DNA of 20,164 bases from a virus, in the IMG/VR virus record IMGVR_UViG_3300047368_000085, positions 1 through 20,164 of that record; one strand, given 5' to 3'. Below the pieces are notes generated by a model, which searched no databases, was not told where the DNA came from, and was given only the letters and a program-made list of their open reading frames with translations. The position numbers and the translations under genes were made by a program. This document shows, piece by piece, positions 4,829 through 12,126 of this stretch (its first letter is position 1; the number at the start of each line of letters is the position of its first letter).

Positions 4829-6916
4829 ATGCTCAGTGCAAGCGATCCAGAATTACTATATGTCTCAAAAGAGCCTGACATTGCTTATCTCAGTGAAGCT
4901 TACAAGCGTACACAGAGTGATTTAGGTGAGTGGTTAGACCGCAGACAACGAGACTATGATACCCGTCATTGTCTATGGTCTGGCAAGTCGGATGACTTTA
5001 AGAAGCACGCTTCACAAAGTTCAACAGGTGAGGTATTTCCTTGGGAGGGTGCAAGTGACAGTGAAGTCCGTATGGCAGATGAGTTAATCTCCTGCCGAGT
5101 TGCAATGAGCATGAATGCGATCAGACGTGCGCACATTGTAGCCACACCCACAGAATCAAGTGATGTGGAGCGTGCAAATGTGGTAAGTATGTTCCTTCGT
5201 TGGTTAATTAATTCCAAGATGCAGGAGTTCTACCCTGAGATTGAACTTGGATTAAATCATCTTTTTGAGAAAGGTATGATGGTACATTATTGCTGGTACG
5301 AGAACCAAGAACTCAAGCAGCAACAAACCATTAAGCTAGAAGAGATTGCCCAAGTCCTTCCACAAATTGCTGGAGCTATACAGGACGGAAGTATGGATGA
5401 GGAATTGAGTGAGGCACTCAAAGGGCAGTTTAGTATTAGCAAGTCCAAGGCACGGGCAATGTTGAAGGAAATGCGTAAGGATGGGGAAACCACAGTACCT
5501 GTTACTCGCCAAGTTGTAAGCAGACCCAAGATCAAAGCACTTGCGCCGGATGAGGATGTATTCTGGCCAAGCTATTGTATCGATCCACAGGAAGCACCAT
5601 ATATGTTTCATGTTGTGTCAATGACACCTGAACAATTAAAGGCTAAGATTAGTACCGAAAATTGGTCAGAAGAGTTTGTGAATGCTGCCATTGATGTGGC
5701 AGGTCAGGGTGAAAACGCAGACGATACTCTTTACCAAATCCGAGATGATGATGAATTTACAAGAACGGATGATAATAGCTTGGTTAGAATTGTGTACTGT
5801 TATCAAAGATTGTTGGATGAGGATAATGTACCCGGTATTTACTGTACCATTTATCAACCCAACTTACCTGATCTTTATGCCAAGCATCAATTACTTGATT
5901 ACACGCATGGGAAATATCCATTCGTAGTTAGTACCCTTGAGAAAACAAGCAAGAAACTTTACTCGTCTCGGTCATACCCAGAGCTTATCGAAAGCCTTCA
6001 GCAAGTACTCAAGGCAGAAACAGATGCAGCGGTTGATGCACAATCGTTGACAACTTTGCCACCTTTGGAACATCCAATGGGGAGAGCCCCCACGAAGTGG
6101 GGGCCAGGTGTACGTGTTCCATATCGCACGCCAGGAGAGTATAGATTTGCAGACACACCTCGTGGATCAGCAGTAAACATTGAGTTGCGTAGATATATTG
6201 CAGAACAAGCAAATCGATACTTTGGAAGAAACGCACCGGGTGTAGATCCTGTGGAAGCACAGATGAAACAACAGGAGGTAATAGATAAAGTATTTCACCA
6301 CCTCAAACATGTGCTTGATCAAGTGTACTCACTTTACCAGCAGTATGGCCCAGACCAAGAATACTTCCGTGTTACAGGAATGCAAGACATGCAGAAGTAT
6401 GCCAAGGGAAACCCTGGTGAGAGATTTGATTTTTACATGCAGTTTGATGCTGCCACACAAGATCCAGAGCAAATGCTTGAGCGTGTAAAAGCAATCGCAC
6501 AACTTGGCGCACAACTCGACAAGAATGGTACTCTAGATACCGAGCGTTTATTACAAATCGCAGTCGGACAGATTTTACCAGGTGCTGCGGAAAGTATCAT
6601 GCTTCCCAAAGAAACCGCTTCTCAGAAAGCAATGGATGAAGAAAGACAAACCATTGCAGAAATCTATGCTGGCGTACCACCTAATGTTAAACCAAATGAT
6701 GCCCACGAGATGAAGTTGCAGATATTCCAGCAATGGTTAGCTCAACCCGATGTGGCACAAAAGGTACAACAAGACCCTGCCCTACAGGAGCGTATTCAAA
6801 ACTACCTGCAACAAAGACAAATGCAGGTTCAGCAAAAACAAAACGCTGAGATTGGAAGGTTGGGAGCAGCACCCACACAATTTGGATCAACAGGAGCAGC
6901 ACAAACAGGAGGATAA
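4820..6916 (+). CDS. Portal protein
   Basis: The portal forms the dodecameric ring through which DNA enters and leaves the head. The 698-residue length suits podovirus-type portals. The segment FPWEGASDSEVRMADELI (73-90) is the characteristic 'PWeGAsD...aDeli' stretch near the start of many portal proteins. The central region (about 240-560) holds the wing and stem, and the C-terminus from about 640 is a long glutamine-rich coiled coil (QNYLQQRQMQVQQKQNAE), which may form a barrel inside the head. The gene follows TerL by 31 bp. Starts at 4820 and 4829 are both possible; neither has a ribosome site of its own, and the upstream start-stop element favours 4820. Confidence 0.9.
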   Translation: MLHMLSASDPELLYVSKEPDIAYLSEAYKRTQSDLGEWLDRRQRDYDTRHCLWSGKSDDFKKHASQSSTGEVFPWEGASDSEVRMADELISCRVAMSMNAIRRAHIVATPTESSDVERANVVSMFLRWLINSKMQEFYPEIELGLNHLFEKGMMVHYCWYENQELKQQQTIKLEEIAQVLPQIAGAIQDGSMDEELSEALKGQFSISKSKARAMLKEMRKDGETTVPVTRQVVSRPKIKALAPDEDVFWPSYCIDPQEAPYMFHVVSMTPEQLKAKISTENWSEEFVNAAIDVAGQGENADDTLYQIRDDDEFTRTDDNSLVRIVYCYQRLLDEDNVPGIYCTIYQPNLPDLYAKHQLLDYTHGKYPFVVSTLEKTSKKLYSSRSYPELIESLQQVLKAETDAAVDAQSLTTLPPLEHPMGRAPTKWGPGVRVPYRTPGEYRFADTPRGSAVNIELRRYIAEQANRYFGRNAPGVDPVEAQMKQQEVIDKVFHHLKHVLDQVYSLYQQYGPDQEYFRVTGMQDMQKYAKGNPGERFDFYMQFDAATQDPEQMLERVKAIAQLGAQLDKNGTLDTERLLQIAVGQILPGAAESIMLPKETASQKAMDEERQTIAEIYAGVPPNVKPNDAHEMKLQIFQQWLAQPDVAQKVQQDPALQERIQNYLQQRQMQVQQKQNAEIGRLGAAPTQFGSTGAAQTGG

Positions 6917-6920
6917 GATT

Positions 6921-7013
6921 ATGCCGTATGGTAAGGGAACTTATGGAAGTAAGGTTGGAAGACCTAAAAAGAAAATGACTAAAAAGAAATGTGGTGGTCG
7001 TAAGAAAAAATGA
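6921..7013 (+). CDS. Tiny lysine-rich protein, 30 aa
   Basis: A perfect AGGAGG (6907-6912) lies 8 nt before the ATG at 6921. The peptide starts MPYGKGTYGSKVGRPKKK and ends in lysine-rich GRKKK. GRPKKK resembles an AT-hook, so DNA binding is likely. Short 'MPYGKGTYGS.vGRP' proteins next to portal genes recur in environmental phages as far as I remember, without an assigned function. The frame is open upstream into the portal gene, but the ribosome site sets the start here. It overlaps the next gene by ATGA. Confidence 0.8.
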   Translation: MPYGKGTYGSKVGRPKKKMTKKKCGGRKKK

Positions 7014-7255
7014 TTACCTACCGCAAAGAGAAATTTAGCGGTTACAATAAACCAAAGCGTACACCAGGTAAGTCCAAGAAGTTTGCCGTACTTGCCAAGC
7101 AAGGAGACGATGTAAAACTAGTACGCTTTGGCGATCCAAAGATGTCCATTAAGAAGAACATCCCGGCTAGACGTAAGTCCTTCAGAGCGAGACATAAATG
7201 CGATGAAAAAAAGTCTAAACTAACTGCTGGCTATTGGTCATGTAAGAAATGGTAG
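7010..7255 (+). CDS. Small basic phage protein, 81 aa
   Basis: The product begins MITYRKEKFSGYNKPKRTPG and includes KKFAVLAKQGDDVKLVRFGD, followed by ARRKSFRARHKCD and YWSCKKW. This pattern (YRgekFSGYNKPKRTP, then a beta hairpin ending in RFG, then a basic RRKSF.ARH stretch) is a family I recognise from marine phages, where the function is unknown. The high lysine and arginine content points to nucleic-acid binding; a role inside the capsid or in packaging fits the position between portal and scaffold. It is joined to its neighbours by ATGA (7010) and by a 7-bp overlap (7249). Confidence 0.8.
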   Translation: MITYRKEKFSGYNKPKRTPGKSKKFAVLAKQGDDVKLVRFGDPKMSIKKNIPARRKSFRARHKCDEKKSKLTAGYWSCKKW

Positions 7256-7437
7256 CTAAGAAGAAAGCCAAGTCCCGTGTAAATGAGGCTGGTAACTATA
7301 CCAAGCCAACTATGCGAAAGAGACTATTTAGCAAGATTAAGTCTGGATCTAAAGGTGGTAAAGCAGGTCAATGGTCTGGACGTAAAGCCCAAATGCTTGC
7401 CAAGGAATATAAAGCCAAGGGTGGAGGATATAGATAA
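7249..7437 (+). CDS. Small basic phage protein, 62 aa
   Basis: The product is almost entirely basic and glycine-containing: MVAKKKAKSRVNEAGNYTKP, then RKRLFSKIKSGSKGGKAGQW, then SGRKAQMLAKEYKAKGGGYR. The phrases VNEAGNYTKPTMRKRLF and GQWSgRKAQmLAK.YKakGGGY are familiar from many environmental phages and some large viruses, again with no assigned job. The charge suggests binding to DNA or to an acidic partner such as the scaffold encoded downstream. Its gene overlaps both neighbours, by 7 bp upstream and 1 bp (TAATG) downstream. Confidence 0.8.
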   Translation: MVAKKKAKSRVNEAGNYTKPTMRKRLFSKIKSGSKGGKAGQWSGRKAQMLAKEYKAKGGGYR

Positions 7438-7679
7438 TGCCATTAAGGAAGCCACAGAAGTCACTCAAGAAATGGACAAAACAGGGGTGGCGTACTGCAT
7501 CTGGTAAGAAATCATCTGAGACAGGTGAGGTCTATGCCCCAGCAAGAACAATAAAGAAACTTAAAAGCACAAAGGCAGGCAGAGCAAAACTTGCAGCAGC
7601 GAACAAGAAGAAAAGAGCAGCCACAAGCAAAGGCAAACAATACTCCAAGCATGGATTACACAAAGGTAAAAAACGATGA
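7437..7679 (+). CDS. Small lysine-rich protein (SLKKWTKQ family)
   Basis: This 80-residue protein starts MPLRKPQKSLKKWTKQGWRT and continues SGKKSSETGEVYAPARTIKK before a lysine/alanine-rich tail. 'SLKKWT.Q.WRT.SGK.S..TGE.Y.P..ai' is a conserved signature found in phages and in large DNA viruses (I believe the Pfam family is DUF5872, but cannot check). Its function is unknown. The tail (KSTKAGRAKLAAANKKKRAA) resembles histone-like or virion-internal basic peptides. It is the fourth member of a tightly coupled basic gene row, sharing 1 bp with the gene before and ATGA with the gene after. Confidence 0.8.
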   Translation: MPLRKPQKSLKKWTKQGWRTASGKKSSETGEVYAPARTIKKLKSTKAGRAKLAAANKKKRAATSKGKQYSKHGLHKGKKR

Positions 7680-7918
7680 GCGCCCGTAAAAGAAAAACAT
7701 ACCACGAAATTGACCCAGAGGAAGCACTTGCTGCTTTAGCGTTACTTAAAAATGACCCACACTTTAAAAAGTATATTCAAATGCGTGAAGCAATGCGCGA
7801 AGAAGTTATCTGCCAATTGCAAACCAAGGCAATTATAGACTCAACAAATAGACACTTTATGATGAGTGGAAAGCTTGAAGCGATTGATGAGGAACTCGAT
7901 ACATTTTACAAACTTTAG
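7676..7918 (+). CDS. Small helical protein, 80 aa
   Basis: Unlike its four basic neighbours this protein is mostly acidic and helical after a short basic start (MSARKRKTYHEIDPEEALAA). Residues 20-78 look like two or three amphipathic helices (RHFMMSGKLEAIDEELDTFY at the end). Proteins of this size and kind are common upstream of phage scaffold genes, but I do not recognise a named family. It is the last gene before a strong terminator, so it closes the transcription unit containing the portal and basic proteins. The start is fixed by the ATGA overlap at 7676. Confidence 0.7.
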   Translation: MSARKRKTYHEIDPEEALAALALLKNDPHFKKYIQMREAMREEVICQLQTKAIIDSTNRHFMMSGKLEAIDEELDTFYKL

Positions 7919-7939
7919 CTCGTAGTTGGTAGATCATAT

Positions 7940-7982
7940 GCCCCTGTGACCCTTCGTGGGGTTTGGTCACAGGGGCTTTTTT
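7940..7982 (+). terminator. Strong rho-independent terminator
   Basis: GCCCCTGTGACC (7940-7951) pairs perfectly over 12 bp with GGTCACAGGGGC (7965-7976), with a 13-nt loop, followed by TTTTTT (7977-7982). It lies 22 bp after the last small gene and ends the portal transcription unit. Confidence 0.95.
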
Positions 7983-7992
7983 GTTGCCATTT

Positions 7993-8029
7993 TTGCTAGA
8001 GTGAACTACATTTTGCTACACTAGGCTAC
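7993..8029 (+). promoter_or_regulatory. Capsid-module promoter with CTAC element (copy 3)
   Basis: TTGCTA (7993-7998) and TACACT (8017-8022) are 18 nt apart, and a TG one base before the -10 gives an extended -10. Transcription would start near 8029. Three CTAC units at 8006, 8016 and 8026 are spaced exactly 10 bp, one helical turn. The core CTACACTAGGCTAC (8016-8029) differs by two bases from the one before the HTH gene. The terminator just upstream supports a fresh transcription start here. Confidence 0.6.
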
Positions 8030-8044
8030 TCATGCCTTGATCTT
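8023..8044 (+). promoter_or_regulatory. AGG plus two-codon mini-ORF before scaffold
   Basis: AGG (8023-8025) is followed after 6 nt by ATG CCT TGA (8032-8040), and the scaffold ATG comes exactly 4 nt after that stop. The scaffold start has no ribosome site of its own. This repeats the layout before the portal gene. If transcription starts near 8029, the AGG would be lost and the short leader would need another explanation. Confidence 0.4.
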
Positions 8045-9145
8045 ATGGAAGAAGTAATTCAAGAGGTTGACTCAGAGTCCTCACAAAACTCCGTGGATAG
8101 TTTAACGTCTGGTGAAGGAAACCTAACAATGGCAGAACTCGCATCATCTCTGATGCAGAAACGCCAAGGCGAGGAGACCGAAACCACAACCGAAGAGGAA
8201 TCCGAACCTGTTGCACAATCTACAGAGGACGAGGAATTAGAGGATCAGTCTGCTGAAGAGCCGGAAGAATCAGATGAGGAATCAACTGAGCCGCCCGTAC
8301 AACCTTCAGATGTTCTTTCAAAGTTTAAAGACCTGGATTTGGATTCATTATCTGAGGAGGAGTCTAAGGAACTTGCCAAGCATCTCAATGCTTCTGCAAT
8401 CAAGCGGTTTGGGAAACTTACCGCTCAGAAGAAAGCGTTACTTGCCGAGAACCAAGAACTCCAAGCACAAGTTGAGCAAGCACCCGTGCCTGCTGAACAA
8501 CCTGCATTCCTAAAAGATAATGCCCTGCACAATGTCAATGATGTCAACGCACTCACTAAAGAAGTTGAAAACCTTAACACGCTTATCGAATGGGCAGACG
8601 AAGGTATGGAAAACGAAGTGGAGTATGATGACAATGGTAATGAATATGTGGTTAAGGATGCCGACAAGACTTACACAAAAGCGGACTTAAGGAGAATTAA
8701 AGCGAATGCAAAAAAGATCCTTCGCAAAGATGCTCCTGCAAGAGAAGCTTGGATAAACGAACGTCAAGCATCCGACCAACAAGCAATCCAAACTTTCGAC
8801 TTCCTTAGTGATGGCGAGAGTGAGGATTACAAAGTGTTCATGCAGGTAAAGCAAAGTGCGCTTTACAAACCATTAGTTGATCACCTACCCAATAGCAATT
8901 TTGCACTTGGGCTTATGGTGGAAGGATTAAAGGCAGTCAAAGCAAAGCAAGCCAATGCAGGTCAACCCAAGAAATTGAAGAAACCAACTGCTCCTGTCGC
9001 AAGTGCAGAAGCAGGTGCAAGTAAACCAAGAACCGAGGGAAGTAAACAGAAGAAGGCTATACAGGCAGCTCATGCCAAGTTCGAAAAATCGGGTAACATA
9101 GCAGACTACCAAAATTACATAAAACTAAAGCGAGCAATCGCATAA
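8045..9145 (+). CDS. Scaffolding protein, probable
   Basis: The 366-residue protein lies directly before the capsid gene and looks like a scaffold. It has a long, very acidic disordered N-terminal part (about 35-90, rich in Glu/Asp/Ser/Thr), a helical coiled-coil centre (about 125-155, LTAQKKALLAENQELQAQVE) and a basic, alanine-rich C-terminus (about 305-366) of the kind that binds capsid protein. Scaffold guides shell assembly around the portal and then leaves or is cleaved. Starts at 8045 and 8129 are both possible; the second (MAELASSLMQ) has GAAGGA about 9 nt upstream, whereas 8045 depends on the mini-ORF leader. No protease domain is visible. Confidence 0.75.
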   Translation: MEEVIQEVDSESSQNSVDSLTSGEGNLTMAELASSLMQKRQGEETETTTEEESEPVAQSTEDEELEDQSAEEPEESDEESTEPPVQPSDVLSKFKDLDLDSLSEEESKELAKHLNASAIKRFGKLTAQKKALLAENQELQAQVEQAPVPAEQPAFLKDNALHNVNDVNALTKEVENLNTLIEWADEGMENEVEYDDNGNEYVVKDADKTYTKADLRRIKANAKKILRKDAPAREAWINERQASDQQAIQTFDFLSDGESEDYKVFMQVKQSALYKPLVDHLPNSNFALGLMVEGLKAVKAKQANAGQPKKLKKPTAPVASAEAGASKPRTEGSKQKKAIQAAHAKFEKSGNIADYQNYIKLKRAIA

Positions 9146-9174
9146 ATTTAAAACAAAATAGGAGGATATATAAA

Positions 9175-10143
9175 ATGGCTAAGAGTACTACGTACAATAC
9201 AAGCGGAAATAAAGAGGATCTCACGTCGATAATTTCAACGCTAGAACCAGAATCTACGCCTTTCGTTTCATTAATGAAAAAGGGAAAAGCAACCGGGACA
9301 TTCTTTGAATACCAGGTTGATAAATTAAACTCACCTGAGTTTGGTGGAATTGAAGAAGGCGAAGATGTTACTGCTTTCAAGAACCAATCTGCTGACCGGG
9401 CGCGCATTGGATCATACGTGCAAAAGTTCCGTGATACATTCATGGTGTCGGATCTGCAAGAGATGGTGGATACTGCTGGTGTCGCATCGGAATTTGCAAA
9501 CGCTGAGTCTAAAGCAGTGCGCAATGTAAAACGTTCAATTGAATCTGCATTTTGTTCTGCACAAGATCGTCAAGCAGACGCTGGAGCAGGCGCACCTTAC
9601 AAAACACGAGGCATGTTAAAGTGGCTTGGAGTGGGTGGACAACCTTCCGACGTTCCTGCCTTTGCACAGAATGTTGCTAATGATACAGGTGGAAGTCCAG
9701 TAACAGAAACTGAGTTCAATGCTGTACTTCAGTCTTTGTACGAAGCAAACGGAATGCCCGGTGGACAGTTGACATTACTTGCAGGCCCAACATTGAAGAA
9801 AGATATCTCTGGATTCTCTCGTCAGCTTGCAGCTACCAACGGAACTTACGTTGTAAACCAAGACGCAGAATCCAAGAAGATAACTCTTTCAGTCAATATT
9901 TATGAGGGAGATTTTGGGAATGTGGCAGTAGTGCCTAGTTTGTTCATCAACAGAACAAGCGGAAGTGACGCAGTTGACGCAAATGCAGGTCTCTTAATTG
10001 ATCCTGAGTATGTATCCATGATGTCCTTGAAAGCTGAGTCTGTAACTGAGCTTGAGAATCAAGGTGGTGGTCGCAGAGGTTTTGTAGACGTAGTTGCTGG
10101 ATTGGCATGTTTGTCGCCTGTTGCTCACGGTTACTTTAATTAA
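9175..10143 (+). CDS. Major capsid protein, SU10-like (HK97 fold)
   Basis: The main shell protein is 322 residues. The opening MAKSTTYNTSGNKEDLTSII with TLEPESTPFVSLMKKGKATG matches the 'YNt.G.rEDL...I..i.P..TPF.s...kg.a' start of SU10-type capsid proteins (the family I know as DUF5309), which have an HK97 fold. DKLNSPEFGGIEEGEDVTAF would be the E-loop region, and the C-terminal part holds the A and P domains. A very strong ribosome site (AGGAGG, 9160-9165) 9 nt before the ATG suits high expression. It lies between scaffold and a small probable decoration protein in one unit bounded by terminators. Confidence 0.9.
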   Translation: MAKSTTYNTSGNKEDLTSIISTLEPESTPFVSLMKKGKATGTFFEYQVDKLNSPEFGGIEEGEDVTAFKNQSADRARIGSYVQKFRDTFMVSDLQEMVDTAGVASEFANAESKAVRNVKRSIESAFCSAQDRQADAGAGAPYKTRGMLKWLGVGGQPSDVPAFAQNVANDTGGSPVTETEFNAVLQSLYEANGMPGGQLTLLAGPTLKKDISGFSRQLAATNGTYVVNQDAESKKITLSVNIYEGDFGNVAVVPSLFINRTSGSDAVDANAGLLIDPEYVSMMSLKAESVTELENQGGGRRGFVDVVAGLACLSPVAHGYFN

Positions 10144-10171
10144 TAACACTTAAAACAAGGAGATTTAAGAT

Positions 10172-10600
10172 ATGTCAGAATTATCAAATAATGAAGCAGG
10201 TAGAGGTTTTACACATGTATACACCGCTACCTACGAAGACTTACAAACAATCGGTAATGGTGGTCAATTGACCATCGCTACTATTCCTGCTGGTGGTGCA
10301 GTTGAACTTGCTGGTGTATACGAAAGTGTCGCATTTGCAGGTACAACCTCGCTCGTCATTGACGTAGGAACAACTAGTGGTGACCCGGATGAGTTTATCG
10401 ATGCTCTTGATGTCGATGCCATGACTGCCCCTGTATTCAATACAGGAGATGCATTCACAGATGGTCAGTCACAACCCGTTGGTGGAACGAACACCGCAGC
10501 TTCAATTATCTTGGAAGTAACAGATGCAGCGATTGCATCAGCTACTGCCGGAGAAATAGTTATCGGATTACGTATCGTTGATTTAGGTCAATTTGCTTAA
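10172..10600 (+). CDS. Probable head decoration or stabilising protein
   Basis: The 142-residue protein follows the capsid gene by 28 bp with its own good ribosome site, AAGGAG (10157-10162). It is rich in Thr, Ala, Gly, Val and acidic residues, poor in lysine, and looks all-beta, with strand-like stretches such as GGQLTIATIPAGGAVELAGV and EIVIGLRIVDLGQFA. A compact beta protein in this position is commonly a capsid decoration or cement protein. I do not recognise a specific family. It is the last gene before a terminator, so it should be made in amounts similar to the capsid protein. Confidence 0.6.
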   Translation: MSELSNNEAGRGFTHVYTATYEDLQTIGNGGQLTIATIPAGGAVELAGVYESVAFAGTTSLVIDVGTTSGDPDEFIDALDVDAMTAPVFNTGDAFTDGQSQPVGGTNTAASIILEVTDAAIASATAGEIVIGLRIVDLGQFA

Positions 10601-10616
10601 TTGCAATTAGGATTTG

Positions 10617-10649
10617 GGGAGTAGTCTGCGTAGCGGGCTACTCCCTTTT
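10617..10649 (+). terminator. Rho-independent terminator or attenuator after capsid genes
   Basis: GGGAGTAG (10617-10624) pairs over 8 bp with CTACTCCC (10638-10645), with a 13-nt loop, followed by TTTT (10646-10649). The next gene starts only 15 nt further on with no promoter between, so some read-through is needed. The stem contains GTAG/CTAC words like the leader elements. Confidence 0.85.
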
Positions 10650-10664
10650 CCACATCTTTTTATT

Positions 10665-11021
10665 ATGGCAGAAATATTCATACCCAAGTGGCAACCATCT
10701 CAAGGTAATGGTTCGCAATTTATGAAGAACTTAGAGAAGCACCTTCGTTACGAAGTAGACTTAGAAAAGTACGAAGCAAAGAAGCGTGAGCTTGAGTGTG
10801 GAAAAGAGAATGGAGAAGGTGGACAAGTCGAGGGACTAGGTCAGTTAAAAGGTACAATACCTGCACGCGAATACTTTCGCTGGCATCAAGACAAGCAAGG
10901 ATGTTGGGGCGATAAAGCGTTCACGAATGAGTTCTTTCGTGACAACCCACATCTTAAAGCTAAATCATTTTCAAAGAAGACCTTCGTAGCAGGAGGTTTT
11001 ACTAAGCCTAGCTTCGCATGA
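10665..11021 (+). CDS. Conserved phage protein of unknown function, 118 aa
   Basis: The product starts MAEIFIPKWQPSQGNGSQFM and ends with FRDNPHLKAKSFSKKTFVAG. The middle (IPAREYFRWHQDKQGCWGDKA, followed by FTNEFFRDNP) has the 'yfrWh...CW.Dksf.nEflrDNP' look of a protein I have seen in aquatic phages near the connector genes; the role is not established. The first helix (LEKHLRYEVDLEKYEAKKRE) is strongly charged. I place the start at ATG 10665; the frame is open upstream to a TTG inside the terminator, which is unlikely as a start. No ribosome site is seen. It overlaps the next gene by ATGA. Confidence 0.7.
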   Translation: MAEIFIPKWQPSQGNGSQFMKNLEKHLRYEVDLEKYEAKKRELECGKENGEGGQVEGLGQLKGTIPAREYFRWHQDKQGCWGDKAFTNEFFRDNPHLKAKSFSKKTFVAGGFTKPSFA

Positions 11022-11857
11022 GGAAGATAGCAGTAAGCACAATGGTAGCCAACCTAGTAAGTATGGTTGGCGTGGATTCATTCCTTACTGCTGAATCAAC
11101 TGCTGCTGTACGCAGCTTTAATCGCTTTGGCAAGTTAGCCTGGGATCGTACTGCATGGCCATTCAACTCGGTCATCTCACAAGTTATACCAGACCTTCGA
11201 GTACGAAGCGTACAAGTAAGTAATGGAGGAGCAAGTTATACATCTGCACCGACAGTAGTTTTCGCAGGTGGAGGTGGAAACTCTAGTGCAGCCACTGCCA
11301 CTATTAATGCAGATGGAGAAGTAAATGGAGTTGCAGTGACCAACAATGGCACGGCTTTCACAGGCACACCCACAGTAAGCTTTACAGGTGGTGCAGGGAG
11401 TGGAGCAACTGCCACTGCAAGCATGTTAAGCTACATCGATTTTGGAACAACGATAAGTGAGATATTCCGGGTAACTGAGAATGACCCTTATGGAAGTGGA
11501 AGCACACACAATTTAGCATTTAGAAATATATCAGACGCAAGTGGTAGTACTGATTACGGAGAAGCAATCCTACCAGACCGAGCAAGTAATGCACCTGTAT
11601 GGGTACACTACCGGGCAGGCTTTCCAGACTATGCAAGCGACTCAACAGTATTCCCCTATGTATTTAGCGAGTACGCGACAATAGGTGCGTATGGAGACTG
11701 GCTTTCAAGCGATGGCCAACAGGATAAAGCAGGAGTTATCTACCAACAAGCAGAAGCAATTTTACAAAGCGAGTTAGATAAACTCGAAAGACAAGAAGGA
11801 CAGACTCAACCAATTGAATTTATTACTTACGGAACAACTGCCGTTAGCTCGGCATAA
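11018..11857 (+). CDS. Head-tail connector (adaptor)-like protein with inserted beta repeats
   Basis: The 279-residue protein has a helical N-terminus (1-50, with TAESTAAVRSFNRFGKLAWD and WPF) and a C-terminal helix (YQQAEAILQSELDKLERQEG) resembling phage tail-tube or adaptor proteins of the podovirus type. Between them, residues 62-137 hold two glycine-rich beta repeats: VSNGGASYTSAPTVVFAGGG and VTNNGTAFTGTPTVSFTGGA. These look like an inserted repeat that recurs in secreted and virion proteins. The adaptor joins portal to nozzle, which suits its place after the capsid genes. The start at 11018 overlaps the preceding stop. Exact role inferred. Confidence 0.55.
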   Translation: MRKIAVSTMVANLVSMVGVDSFLTAESTAAVRSFNRFGKLAWDRTAWPFNSVISQVIPDLRVRSVQVSNGGASYTSAPTVVFAGGGGNSSAATATINADGEVNGVAVTNNGTAFTGTPTVSFTGGAGSGATATASMLSYIDFGTTISEIFRVTENDPYGSGSTHNLAFRNISDASGSTDYGEAILPDRASNAPVWVHYRAGFPDYASDSTVFPYVFSEYATIGAYGDWLSSDGQQDKAGVIYQQAEAILQSELDKLERQEGQTQPIEFITYGTTAVSSA

Positions 11858-11871
11858 AAGGAACACATATC

Positions 11872-12126
11872 ATGGCATCAGAATATAGAGGTTTAGGTTT
11901 AAATGGAGGCGAGTACATCAATGATACTGCTGCTCACGCAGGTAAATTCTTTGCAGTTCTTGCAACAGAAGACACAGTCATTGCGAGTATTACAAGTAAC
12001 ATTGAAAACTTGTCTGACATAACTAACTCACAGGACGCAACTACCCTAACTGCAAATACTGCGATTTATGGAAATATTTCACAGATCCAACTTACAAGTG
12101 GTGCAGTCATAGCGTACAACATTTAA
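11872..12126 (+). CDS. Small structural-type protein, 84 aa
   Basis: The product begins MASEYRGLGLNGGEYINDTA and then consists of short beta-like, threonine-rich stretches, for example ATEDTVIASITSNIENL and ISQIQLTSGAVIAYN. Small beta proteins of this kind occur near fibre genes of aquatic phages and may sit on the virion. AAGGA (11858-11862) lies 9 nt upstream of the ATG. It opens the fibre module and shares one base with the next tiny gene. I cannot assign a function. Confidence 0.65.
   Translation: MASEYRGLGLNGGEYINDTAAHAGKFFAVLATEDTVIASITSNIENLSDITNSQDATTLTANTAIYGNISQIQLTSGAVIAYNI

Noticed and set aside
6750-6920. Upstream extension of the 30-aa lysine-rich gene
   Set aside because: The extension overlaps the portal gene in another frame; AGGAGG at 6907-6912 fixes the start at 6921.
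7914-7936. tRNA-like sequence TAGCTCGTAGTTGGTAGATC
   Set aside because: It resembles a tRNA D-arm, but there is no acceptor pairing, the anticodon stem does not form and there is no T-arm; the following bases form the terminator.
9057-9524. Minus-strand open frame of 155 codons over scaffold and capsid genes
   Set aside because: It lies opposite well-supported plus-strand genes, has no ribosome site and a serine-rich product typical of an antisense shadow.
10614-10664. TTG start upstream of the 118-aa gene
   Set aside because: It would place coding sequence across the terminator hairpin; ATG 10665 is the natural start.
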